25,648 bases of DNA. It comes from Pleurotus djamor (Eukaryota > Basidiomycota > Agaricomycetes > Agaricales > Pleurotaceae). A program made the translations under genes and the position numbers. Under the pieces are notes generated by a model. The model searched no databases and was not told where the DNA came from. It saw nothing but the letters and a program-made list of their open reading frames with translations. The DNA is taken from the NCBI GenBank assembly GCA_029747585.1, contig JAPEVF010000064.1:101571-127218 (forward strand). The letters are read 5' to 3'. This document shows, piece by piece, positions 1-10,210 of this stretch (its first letter is position 1; each line of letters starts with the position of its first letter).

Positions 1-467
1 CTTNGAAGCTTNNNNCTNCTGAAGTTCTTCCTTTCTTCGNNCNTCGNTCGTCGCNATGCCNTTCACCCAGTTACCACTTACGAAGACCTTACTCCACTGC
101 AACGAATCTGAACAGAACCTGCTNCNNACTTTCATTGGGGGTGGTGCATACCCCTCACTCAGTTTGAAATCCGAGAAAAGACATCCAAATACTAATCTCG
201 TACTTACGAAGTCCAAGATNAGCCAGCCCTGCGGCGAAATTACANANAANGCCGTCGCAGCTTCGACCGCATATGAAGCTACGTGGACAGGCCGTCCATC
301 AAGCTCAAGAAGTTGTTCATCATCACTTCTTGCTCAAAAATGTAAGACCAAAAAGATCCACCGAAATTGCGCTATATAACAGCGGGACGTGNGCGGGACC
401 TAATCGCCATCTCTTTTCTTTTCTTCAATTATCCGTCGCTCTTTTACCACCACCTCGAACATCCAGG
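1..467. other. Upstream region of the AA14-like gene
   Basis: No convincing gene. The first 60 bases and several later spots carry N calls. Two open frames here lack family resemblance and splice support. The right part holds the promoter and pyrimidine-rich leader of the downstream gene. Confidence 0.6.
373..379 (+). promoter_or_regulatory. TATA box of the AA14-like gene
   Basis: TATATAA lies 89 bp before the ATG at 468 and is followed about 35 bp later by a CT-rich stretch typical of fungal transcription starts. Inferred from position and sequence only. Confidence 0.5.
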
Positions 468-2057
468 ATGATGCTCTTGGCGATGTTTCTCGCGTTCGCC
501 GCGATGACNCGTCTCANTGTGGTCCACGCTCATTTAGCAGCCTGGCACAGTGGTATGTACTGTCGCAATGTGAGCCATTTCGNATACTATCCACCTGCTT
601 CAAGTATCTCATTCGATGTACTCGACAGGGCACNGGAANAACCGATGATCCAAACGCATTCNNCGTCGTTACCCCCCTCTACCAGTTAACCAGGAAGGAT
701 TGGTGGCTTCACGCAATAGACGGGGTGCGATTCGCGGATAGCTACGTTCACTGCTTCGCTCTTACCCAGCTGGCCGCTAACAGTGCGATAAACGTCCTCC
801 CTCTCCTGGAAGTTTCTTAGAGCTGTGAGTCCCATATTAGGTTCCTAGTAGCATATCTGTCTTGACCCCGTCTGACTTTTAGCCCTGCCGGCGGGGAGTT
901 NACCGTCGAAATCGCCTCTAACCGAGCCCAAACGTCTCTGTCTTATGATGGAGAGNTCGCTTCGGATTGGCCTGACGGGCACGATCACCCGGATAACTTC
1001 GTAGGTCCATCCTCAGGCTTGCCTTCTATCCATCGATATTGAGCCCCGTAGAATAAACCTGGCTGCATCGTCAACCCCAACAGTGAGTTCATTCCTGAGC
1101 TAAGCCTGATGATCAATCTATTCTGACAAGCCTTCACATCCCAGTGCACACNCAAAATGAAACNCAGGCTGCAGGTACAGCCTTCGCCATTTCATACCAG
1201 GTACTTCCTTCCAAATCATTGCAAGTCCGATGATCCACTGTTTATACGCAACACTATTCTTAGTCCACAATAGACAAGGTTACGCCGGAGAATCTCGTGG
1301 TATTCTCCGTGAAGTATCAGTGAGTCTGCGCGTTTTCCATTCTTCAGACGCAGGTGTGTGAACGACCGGACTGAAAACAGCACCCCGTGGAAACGAGTAA
1401 CGACATACCAAGTCCCAGCTGCTATGCCACCTTGTCCTGAAGGTGGTTGTCACTGTGCGGTAAGCGGAATTCAGATTCTAGCTTGACAGAAANCACTTAT
1501 CGATCGATGCCTTTCGTCTAGTGGGGTTGGGTAAGTCATCGATATCAATTGAACGATCCAATCTCGCGATGTTGAGTCCATTCTCTTACGCAATTGAATA
1601 GATCCCAAACGGGTAAGCCACTGTCCTTGGACCTATCCAGTCCCATTTTGAGTGACCTAATTNNAGTTGCGGGCAACCGAACATGTACCAACATGCTTTC
1701 AAGTGCATGGTCACNGGTTCTTCGTCCANCGTCCCTGTCTCAGNGGCGAAACCACCTGTCTGGTGCGAAGATGATNCATCCAAATGCGTCAAGGGNGCCA
1801 AGCAGATGCTATACTGGAACCAGAAGGAGGGNGACAATATCGAAGTCGACGGCCTTGACAAGTCCGGCCAGCCCAAATCACCAGCGTATAATAGTAAATG
1901 CGGGTTTGCTGANGGTGAGNGNGACCANCATATTCTTGTCATGGTTAGGGTACTGAAGCTGACNTCAACTCAAGGTCCGCAGATTGATATCTTCGAAGAG
2001 CATCNGAAGTCACAGAANGCCANGAGACGCCTTCGGTTTGCGAGAAATCTGNTGTAG
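468..2057 (+). CDS. Secreted AA14-like lytic polysaccharide monooxygenase
   Basis: Probable copper-dependent polysaccharide monooxygenase acting outside the cell; characterised AA14 enzymes attack xylan coated on cellulose. I read 12 exons: 468-569, 629-724, 784-824, 883-1000, 1052-1082, 1145-1200, 1264-1319, 1381-1459, 1522-1530, 1602-1612, 1667-1914, 1975-2057. They give 309 aa. A 21-residue signal peptide ends in VVHA, so the mature protein would start with His ([11 protein letters not shown]), as LPMO chemistry requires. Further His candidates for the copper brace lie in DGHDHPDNF and MHTQN. Later family-like blocks are [50 protein letters not shown] and [10 protein letters not shown]. 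The start is the first of two adjacent ATGs opening the signal peptide. The tail is basic and Arg-rich rather than a CBM. N calls obscure a few residues. The family call rests on remembered conservation. Confidence 0.72.
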
Positions 2058-2176
2058 ACGTGGATAAATATACCCTCAGTGTTCATTGTTTTCGGGTAAT
2101 TAGAGACTCTGACGACAAATAGTAGTNNTATTTATTTCGTTCATTGAGTCATCGATTGGACCACGGGGGTCGACAT

Positions 2177-3621
2177 TTAGAGGCATTGGAAGTACTGTGG
2201 ATGGTATACGTTAGAACTGAACAAGGCTGCGTAAGAAGAAATAATACCCATGGGTTGAGTTCCGTGCATGTGAAAGGGGAAACGCAGCCTACGAGCAATA
2301 CTGATGAGCTACGGCCATAAACTTATTGAACCTACTCACTAGTTGCTCCGACATAAGCTATTCCACCACATTGTCCCCACTGGGGTACAGTTCCNGGCAC
2401 GCTTGTTGGGGTACTGGACGGGGTACTAGATGGAGTCTCGCTTGCGCTCGACGAGGGAACAGTCGAGCTGCTTGTGGGAGGGTTGCTTGGGACAGGCTGG
2501 TTCAACCCGAACCACTCCAACACGACCTCTTCAATAGGGTATAGGTTGGAATGATCACGTCCTTCGGCCCAGATACCTAGATTGTTCATTAGNATTGGGA
2601 GGAACTGTACATGATGACAGGTGAAATTTTACCTTGGACGTTGGGTCCCCACGACGAACGGGTATAGTCGGGGAGGGGATCNTTCTCCACAACGGAGGTG
2701 GGCGTTTCGCTGACACCGAAGATATTGGTCCACTGCTTGATTTCCTCGTAGTAATTTTGGGGGTATAGAACATCGTCNCTGGATGTATATGTNAGGATTG
2801 TATTCTATCAAATCTCAAGAGGACGTGCAACTCACCCCGAAGAATGCCAGAATTGAACCTTAGGGCGTACACCAGTGAAGCCAGGGTAACCAGAACGAAC
2901 AAGGTCNCCCTACGAACCAACNNNTCANAACNGTTCGANCNCCATGGTCTCNGGAAGGTACATACCCATTGTTGACCGGTCTGGATGAGTTGACCGTTGG
3001 AGCATTGTGAGTTCCACGAGGTTGGGCCAGCGAAGCACCCATAGGGAACACCGGAGATCAAGGAACCAGCGCTGAAAAGATCTGGATAGGCACCCAACAG
3101 AACGTTGGTGAACATAGCACCAGAGGAGGTACCCGTGGAGTAGACGCGTGCAGGGTCAACGTTGTAATTGGCAATGGCATAGCGCACGGCGGATGCAATA
3201 GCAAGGGAGTCGCCACCAGCGTCGTGAGTCAAGGTAGCGTTGGACCAAACGTCCCAGCACTTGGATGGATCGGGTGCATTGCCATATAAGACAATGTAGC
3301 CATCTTNAAGGAGCCAGGCAANNTGTGTCAGACGNTATATNNAGAGNANANGNATGATGACGATGACTCACTCGTATCAGCNAGCTGNGCNTATCTTGTG
3401 TATTGATAGTAGTCTTGCGCTGAGCCAGAGCACCAATGGTTCGCAACGANGAGAGCCGGTGATTCCGGGAGGGAAAGCGGCTTATATACGTACATCTGGA
3501 CATTGGTCGGGTTNGGTCCAAAATTCGTCAACTCCTGGAGTGTGCTCGTTTGGGCATTGGCNAGTAGCNCATTGAAAGTGGCGAGNAGCGCAAGCGCGGC
3601 CTTGAGACGGAGGAAAGCCAT
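2177..3621 (-). CDS. CE1 (PHB-depolymerase type) acetyl-xylan/feruloyl esterase with CBM1
   Basis: Secreted esterase predicted to remove acetyl or feruloyl groups from xylan; the C-terminal CBM1 should bind cellulose. Exons on the minus strand: 3621-3372, 3321-2966, 2909-2836, 2778-2633, 2576-2340, 2288-2248, 2194-2177, giving 373 aa. A signal peptide of about 23 residues ends in ANAQ. The catalytic domain shows NHWCSGSAQDYY, CWDVWSNATLTHDAGGDS and the nucleophile elbow GTSSGAM (GxSxG), followed by SGVPYGCFAG. Further blocks are WGDLVRSGYPGFTG and YPQNYYEEIKQW. A Ser/Pro/Thr linker follows, then the CBM1 (QWGQCGG ... CVSPFTC ... NPWYFQC), which is split over three exons. The acceptor of intron 1 falls on two N bases (3322-3323), so that join is inferred from frame. 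Acetyl versus feruloyl specificity cannot be told from sequence. The gene converges on the AA14-like gene, with 119 bp between the stops. Confidence 0.85.
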
Positions 3622-4156
3622 GNNGTCTGGATACGTTGNCCTNNNANAGGNAGNTGGTTAAATACTTTGACAATACTCCGNATATTATCCATCTTCNTCT
3701 TCCNAGTGTCTGGGCTTATAACCTGATTGAGCATNTGGGCAACAGGGAAGATCAACANAGGTGTCAAAAAGCGCGTTGGAGGCTGCAAAACNTTCGGCAN
3801 GGAAGNGNAGCGAAGTCATGCATAGTGACAGCAAAGTGCAGCTCGGGGGCAGATGAGCGGTGATATGGGGTGTGACGCCACGAACCGAATCAACGTCCAT
3901 CAACGGGGTGTAGGGAGGACGGTGACCCCAACGTATAGGAAGCAGTGAAACACGGTTTTGCGGTCAATGCTCGGTGNNCGCGGGGAAATTATTTTCCCGA
4001 AGAAGTTGGNACCACAGGTCGNAAGTTTGAATTGTANCATCTGAAATATGTCGTGAGTGGTGAGGAAGGAACAGCCAATAGGTCTAATGTGAGTATATAT
4101 AAATGCAAATAATAGTCCGACTATAGTAGATCAAACATGGAAGACACTTCCGTCAT
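3622..4156. other. Intergenic: CE1 promoter side and GGC1 downstream region
   Basis: No gene seen. The left end should hold the promoter of the minus-strand esterase; a weak TATTTAA on the minus strand sits at 3658-3664. Many N calls limit the reading. Open frames here have no family resemblance. Confidence 0.5.
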
Positions 4157-5387
4157 CTAAACGTACTTGCCAAACAGCGGAATCAATGACTGGGCAAGGG
4201 TGTAACTGAAGACAAGCTTGGGTCCAACGACGAGAATCTAAGAAACGTCATCAGTGCTACCCGGAGTAAGATGCGGTGCGGCGTACTTTGGGAGTCAGGC
4301 CTTTGAAGAATGCTGAAGGACCTTCATGCTTAATGAGATCCTTAACCACCGTCAGACCAGGTACTTTTTGTTCGAAGTTTGCATTTTGTATACGCGTCTT
4401 GACCGTATCAAGAGGTGCAGCGATCGTGATAGAAGCAACGGCNCCAGCAATCGACGCGATGAAGTTTTGCGTCCAGGTTGCTTTTGAATAATCCGTTACA
4501 CCAAGAGCGTATTCCTTGGTGACTGCCGACGCGCCGAAAAGCTAGAGAAGTCATTAGACTCGGGAAAGCAACCGAGAGAAGTAAAGAAACGCACAGCGAA
4601 GCTACCAGGAGCATTTCGCGCCATTGTCCACCCCCAACCACGGTACAGTGTTGTNCCTTCCTCCATGAAGATGCGTAGAACACCTCTTCCACGGAACGCC
4701 TCGGGATTGACTTGTCGTTTGATTTTCAAGGCATCCAATGGCAAAAGTACCTGAACACGATCACATTAGTTGATGGTCACAGAGTTCGGTATAACAGGAT
4801 CACGGACCACTTCACCGATGCCAGTTAAGCTAAAACATAAAGCAAGTCAGCCTCGCGTCGGAANCTCGTCAAACAAGGCAACGCACCTGCCTGCTGTTGC
4901 CTGCATCATCATCTTACCCTTGCGCTCACCGAACGTGTTCGTGAACTGGGTCTTGTAATGTTTGGAGATCAAGTCATTGAACCATGGCTGTCCACCGAAC
5001 TTGTACACTCTTTGCGCAACCTTGTAGCCTGCAGCATAACCTAGACCGGGGAAGAGAGATAGTAGTTTTGTGCCCAAGGGCGCGGTGGCGGCGTCTCGGA
5101 AGATAATGGGTGTCAGTGATGAGAAGGAGACCTTTAGTATGGACGAAAAATGAGTATAAAATCACAATAATGGTTACAATTGCAATACCTTGGCCTTGTT
5201 ACTCATCAACCGCTTCGCCACGGTGTCAACAGGGTGGAAAATAAGAAGTTCAGCAATTCCTAACCAAATTTCGTCAGGAAACGGGGAGCGCATGACATTT
5301 ATAACTAGCAAATCGCTTACCTGAAGTGCCAGAGCCCAGTACGCGTGCGGTACCGGATTCTTTGCCTTTCCCTGAGACTGGAGACAT
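4157..5387 (-). CDS. GGC1: Mitochondrial GTP/GDP carrier (Ggc1/Yhm1 type)
   Basis: Inner-membrane solute carrier exchanging GTP for GDP, supplying GTP to the mitochondrial matrix. Exons: 5387-5321, 5259-5189, 5131-4887, 4829-4808 (only 22 nt), 4750-4595, 4541-4287, 4237-4157; total 298 aa, close to the 300 aa of yeast Ggc1. Carrier signatures of the three repeats appear as FHPVDTVAKR, LLPLDALKIKRQ and AAPLDTVKTRIQ (Px[DE]xxK). Ggc1-specific blocks are FPGLGYAAGYKV, KIKRQVNPEAFRGRG, YRGWGWTMARNAPGSFALFG and FFKGLTPK...GPKLVFSYTLAQSLIP. The start gives the short N-terminus MSPVSGKGKESGTARVLGSG, which runs straight into the first membrane helix. The match is strong over the full length. Nothing looks broken. 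Confidence 0.93.
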
Positions 5388-5643
5388 CTTCAAGCCAAAC
5401 TAGAGGGGTGGAACGAGGAGGAGAACGAGGAGGAGGTGATGGTAGACGCGAGGGAACGCGAAGTTGGCCGAAGTCGACATCCGCACAAATTTTCAAGAAG
5501 CCGAAGGCGTCCGAGCCTAATAAGAGCAAATAGTAGTCACCCTTCCGCGGAACGGTTTCCGCGCACGGTTACGGCACAACCTTTCCGTTACCGGGCGGCC
5601 CGGTGCAGGCATTTACGAGTGAATCGTAATCAGGGAATAGCTG
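5388..5643. other. GGC1 upstream region
   Basis: This is the 256 bp between the GGC1 start and the left end of the TIR element. It holds purine-rich sequence (GGAGGAGAACGAGG on the plus strand) that would form a pyrimidine-rich leader for GGC1. No other gene seen. Confidence 0.5.
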
Positions 5644-5645
5644 TA

Positions 5646-5670
5646 CAGGCGAAGCCCTCCTAACCCATAG
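5646..5670 (+). repeat. Left terminal inverted repeat
   Basis: 25 bp starting CAGGCGAAGCCCTC and ending AACCCATAG. It pairs with 6268-6292 with a single mismatch. Confidence 0.88.
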
Positions 5671-6267
5671 CCCTGCAAACCCATAATCTCCCATAACCCA
5701 TGGTTTTTTGTGTCCACCGATAGTTTTCCCACTATACGACCCATAATTCTCTATTAACCCATAACCCATAGGTTTTTTGCGGCTCCGTAACCCATAACAT
5801 GGGAGGATTTTGGGACATTCTGGTCAAGATTTGCCTCTTTCTTGCCCCACATCTGCTGAAATGCACATACTATGGCGGAGGGTTAGTCCGGAGGTGACCC
5901 CCACTCCGTATTCTCGCGAAAAATGTGCCTTCCCCTCATTTTATACCCACCAAAAAATTATCTTAGAGTATAGTATCCTATATCTAAACCTTCCCGGTGT
6001 CAGAACGATGGTAGGTGGGTTGGACGACGAATTAGTCGTCACGCTGAGCCGAGCAGCCGAAGCGGACTATGAATCTGAGAAGGGGTCTTCGCAGAGACTT
6101 CCACCTCCATAATGTGGCGTGGGTAACTGAGGTTCTAGTCAACGACCGGGCATGTCGGCATAGGGTGCAAAGCGAATCTCTCGCGCGCTTATGAGCGCTT
6201 GCATTAGACGCTCATTCCCATATGCCATACTCTCCAATAACCCATACTTTTGGGTGTCCACGGAACC

Positions 6268-6292
6268 CTATGGGTTATGAGGGCTTCGCCTG
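6268..6292 (-). repeat. Right terminal inverted repeat
   Basis: Reverse complement of 5646-5670 with one mismatch, followed by TA at 6293-6294. Confidence 0.88.
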
Positions 6293-6294
6293 TA

Positions 6295-6985
6295 TCTATG
6301 CGGCTCTGAACGTTTGAACTACCAGCCTAAAGTTGGCCTTTGGCTGAAAGTTGGCCGAAGGCGTACGGCACGGTGAGCTGGCGCAAGGTAACGCAAAGGC
6401 AACGCCAATGTTGATCAACGACGACTTGACAGTATTTTTCTGCCAGCAGTTAACAAGCTAGTACAAGGTTACACGTATCCGCTCCTGTTTCCAAGCTGGA
6501 GCTCGCACGCCTGAGCACTTTTGTTGTGGGCGAAGTGCGGCATTATGTAGCACATGGACTCACCTTGATGGCGACCCACGATAAGATTATTTGGAGAATG
6601 TGGCGTCTATGTATAGCATTGACCCATCCTGAGCAATTGCACAGACTGGATAGACAAGGTAGACCAAAGTAGACTGAACGGCGGGAGGATTAATCATCAA
6701 AGTCGTTTAGCACTTGACGGGCGACCCCCTCCCGAGAATTCCCCTCACTTTTTGACTTTCTTTCCAGTAGAAAGTGGTGATGAACCGGAGAACTTGCGTA
6801 TAACGCCTATTTTCCTGGAGAAAACGGGTAAAAAGTATTGAACGTTCTTGGAGGCCGTAGACTCGGATTTCAATCTCAGCGGCGTTGCCGGCCACGGCAT
6901 TTCCGTATTAGGCTATCAATTGTGGTACGATTCCAGCACATTTGGACTGCCTCTCCTCCTCGTACCCCTTCTCTCCACTTCCACC
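6295..6985. other. Intergenic: upstream of the GH5 glucosidase
   Basis: No supported gene. Short direct repeats of AAAGTTGGCC lie near 6330-6355. The last 40 bases before the ATG at 6986 are pyrimidine-rich, as expected for a fungal 5' leader. An in-frame upstream ATG exists at 6848 but lies in a poorer context. Confidence 0.55.
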
Positions 6986-9885
6986 ATGCCATCTGTTCCC
7001 TCGATATCCCCTGCGACGGGCGAGCAGATAAAATCAAATTCTTACATCCACACGACGAGCTGCAACTTTGTCGACAACCATGGCCGATCCCTGCTTCTCC
7101 GAGGCGTCAACCTTTCAGGCGCATCCAAGGCCCCGGTGGGAATGCCATCTTACGTGCTCGAGGATTTCTGGGAGTCAGGAGAGAGTGGTGATATGAGCTT
7201 TGTGGGACGGCCGCTCAACATTGATGACGGCTCGGCTGATGTCCACCTGGCACGCCTGCGCGGGTGGGGCTTCAACCTGCTGCGCTTTCCTGTGACATGG
7301 GAGGCATTGGAACACGCTGGACCGTGAGTCTGTCTTGTAGACCTCATGGGAGTGTTGCTGAAACATTCTGCAGTGGCCTGCATGATGTAGAGTTCATGGA
7401 GTACGTGGTGCGAGTGCTACGTAAATGTAAGGAGTATGGTTTTAAGGTCTACATGGACCCCCACCAAGATACGGTGCGCGTTATAGACATCTCTACTGCG
7501 AAGCTCAACTGACTCACACTTGCGCACAGTGGTCTAGGTACTCTGGCGGGTCCGGAGCACCTTTCTGGACGCTGGCAGCCTGTGGTATCGACCCTCGCAA
7601 TTTTACCGCTACACAGGCAGCGATAGTCCACTCTGAATACCCTCTAGCTCACGAGGCCGACCCCGCATCTCTACCAGCAATGATCTGGTCAACAAACTAC
7701 GGTCGACTGGCTTCGCAAACCCTCTTTACTCTGTTCTTCGCTGGACGAGACTTTGCTCCACGATGCATCATTGACGGCAAGAATATCCAAGACTACCTTC
7801 AGGAGCACTACATCGAGTCGTTTGGGATACTAGCGGATATGATACGCGACGCGGGTGACTTGCTAGACGAGTGCGTCATAGGATGGGACAGCATGAACGA
7901 ACCATTCGAGGGGTTGTGTGGTTGGATAGACCTCAATGTGAACCCAGTTAAGCAGGGATCGACGCTGAAGAAGGGTACATACCCAACACCTGCTCAGTCA
8001 ATGCGCCTAGGCATGGGTCAACCTCAGACCGTCGACAATTGGACTTTCGGGGCGTTTGGGCCGCAACGCGACGGTAGCGTAACGATAGACCCGAAGGGTA
8101 TCACGATGTGGGCCTCGCCGGATACGGAAACTGATGGCGTGAATACTCGATGGGGTTGGAAGAGAGATAAGAAATGGAGGCTTGGGACATGTATCTGGGC
8201 GCTTCATGGAGTTTGGGACGTTGAGACCGGGTTCGTCATGCGCCCGGACTATTTTAGGTATCTTCCCGATTCGATGGACCCTGCCGCCGAAGTCGAATTC
8301 GTGGACGACTATTGGAAGTCGCATTGGAAAGCGTACAACAAACGGATACGACAAGCTCACCCCGAGTCTATCGCCTTCGTCCAAGTCCCTGTCTTCGCTC
8401 CACCTCCTTTGCTCGACGAAGCCGACCTCAAGGGTCGATGCTGTCTTTCCACCCATTACTACGACGGCCTAACGCTGATTACCCGGCACTGGAATTGGTT
8501 TAATGCCGATGCCCTTGGGGTTCTTCGTGGAAAGTACTCGTCACCAATGCAGGCTGTTAAGCTCGGCGAACGTAGTATCCGCAAGTCCCTTCAAGAACAA
8601 CTCGGTGTCCTAAAGTCCGACGCCCTTNATACTGGGGGATGGTTCACCGATATACCCCACTGTAATTGGCGAGATTGGGATTCCATACGATATGGATAGC
8701 AAGCGAGCGTATGGGTGGACCGATGGCGGGAAGCATGCTGGTGATTATAGCCGACAAGAACGCGCGCTGGACGCCAGTCTCAACGCCTGCGACGGCCCAA
8801 ATGCCTTGAACTTCACGATATGGACGTATTGCACGGATGGCACGCACGATTGGGGCGACGGTTGGAACATGGAGGATCTCAGTCTCTGGTGTCCCGACGA
8901 TCTTTGGGCCAGCCAGGACCAGAGTGAGGGGAAACAGGATAGCATGATATACGAGATGTCTGATAGTTCGCAGGCCGGGCTTTTGATGAAGAAACAAGTT
9001 CAGAGTGCGCCGGATCTCCCGACGCGAGCTGTCAGTCCCAACAGGACTGCGGCTAGCTCTGCATTATCTTTGGATACTCTTGGCCTGGACGCATCGCTCC
9101 CTCCTGCCCTTAGCGACCAAGAGAATATGAGCATCAATAAGGATACTGAACGTAGTCCCAGGGAGCTCGCTGGGTGGCACGACAACCCGTATGATTTCCT
9201 CATCGATGGATCACGCGCTGTTCGTGCTTTCGCTCGGCCGTTCCCAATGGCAGTTGTTGGTGTAGCTCAAGATATCCAATTCAACGTCAGCAAAGCGGAA
9301 TTCAAACTCTCCGTTCTGGTCACTCCGAACGACTCGATCAAACAATGGATCGGCGCTTCCGATGGTGACAAGCAGGAAGAGCTTGGCACCGAGATCTTCG
9401 TGCCATTGGTGCACTACGCGAGCGACCACCTGCTGAAGGGTAGCTGCAGTACGCAGCTACTTAAAGGTTCTCCTCCCTCCGAGATTGAATCGATGACATC
9501 TGAAACTGTCAGTATTCAACTTACTTCGTCCACGATCACGGCGAAGGATGTCCGAACGCTCGAATCACACGATCTTGCGGAGAGCACTGCGGCCGCTAGT
9601 AGCTCGAGCACAATTCACGATTCCCCCTCTCACGACGTTATTACGCTCGGTGATAATTTGATTGACGTCGATGTGAAAGTCAGTAGTGGAAGGTTCTCGG
9701 TGGAGGGTCAGACATTGAAGTGGTGGTACGACGTGCCTGTACAGGGCGAGAGGACGGAATGGATTGAGATAAGGAGGAAGGGCGGTGTCATCAAAACCAG
9801 CGAGGTTTCCTCGCGGATGTGTGGTGAAGGTTCTTGGTTCGAAGGACTATGTCCTCCGCCTGAGGGAGGATGCACGATTATGTGA
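6986..9885 (+). CDS. GH5 sterylglucosidase / glucocerebrosidase-like enzyme (EGCrP-like)
   Basis: Predicted retaining beta-glucosidase of the GH5 group that includes fungal ergosteryl-glucoside and glucosylceramide hydrolases. Exons 6986-7323, 7374-7473 and 7530-9885 give 930 aa once the surplus N at 8628 is ignored; with N counted the frame breaks. Family marks are NHGRSLLLRGVNLSG near residue 30, LLRFPVTWEALEHAGPG, DPHQDTWSRYSGGSGAPFW and WDSMNEPFEG, with the acid/base Glu near 270. GEIGIPYDMD carries the nucleophile Glu near 527. GTHDWGDGWNMEDLSLW follows. A C-terminal beta-domain follows a low-complexity Ser-rich part. The start at 6986 is in a good CCACCATG context. There is no signal peptide, and the protein ends CTIM, a CaaX-type prenylation motif, which suggests a cytosolic, membrane-tethered enzyme. 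Sterol versus ceramide substrate cannot be decided here. Confidence 0.88.
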
Positions 9886-10192
9886 ACGCCTCCTATTTCT
9901 CCCAATTTCTTTCTCTTTTTTTTTCTTTGCATTTTGATGTCTGCTAGAGCTTTCGATTGCACATGGAATCCGATAATATGTACTCATAGTGTTTAGCTCC
10001 TCATCTCCAATACCTGGCATCTATGTTCATCGCATTATTATTGATATTTCTGTAACATGTTATTAGTCCTTTTCACCTCCCTTTTCCCAAGATGCATGGG
10101 CCCGTTTTCGTTTGCATCTGCCTGCACTCGAAACCGGGTAGCGCCCATCAAGCGCTGGCTTCAACCTCGGCCTGGTTGGGCCTTGCCGCCTT

Positions 10193-10210
10193 CATGTCAA
10201 GCTTGACATG
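10193..10210. repeat. 18-bp perfect palindrome
   Basis: CATGTCAAGCTTGACATG equals its own reverse complement. It lies in intergenic DNA about 300 bp after the GH5 stop. No known factor assigned. Confidence 0.7.

Larger units (their letters stand above)
5644..6294. mobile_element. MITE-like non-autonomous DNA transposon
   Basis: Terminal inverted repeats at 5646-5670 and 6268-6292 match at 24 of 25 positions and begin CAGGCGAAGCCCTC. The 647-bp element is flanked on both sides by TA, as in TA-inserting (Tc1/mariner-like) elements, although TA could instead be the TIR end. The left part (5663-5800) is packed with AACCCATA/CCCATAAC copies in one orientation, resembling subterminal transposase-binding repeats. 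A related stretch near the right end includes a diverged direct copy of a TTTTGTGTCCAC(C/G)GA block (about 5703 and 6248). No transposase frame is present; the longest open frame inside (5810-6112) has no recognisable domain. It sits upstream of GGC1. Confidence 0.8.

Noticed and set aside
56..467. Two plus-strand open frames before the AA14-like gene
   Set aside because: They contain N bases and frame-typical noise. The true start with signal peptide is at 468.
5810..6112. A 100-aa open frame inside the TIR element
   Set aside because: No transposase motif (no DDE/D pattern or DNA-binding domain), low complexity, and the element is too small to encode its own transposase.
8600..8700. Reading the GH5 gene as a pseudogene or as two genes
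   Set aside because: The only lesion is at an ambiguous base. Ignoring it gives a perfect full-length frame with all catalytic motifs.
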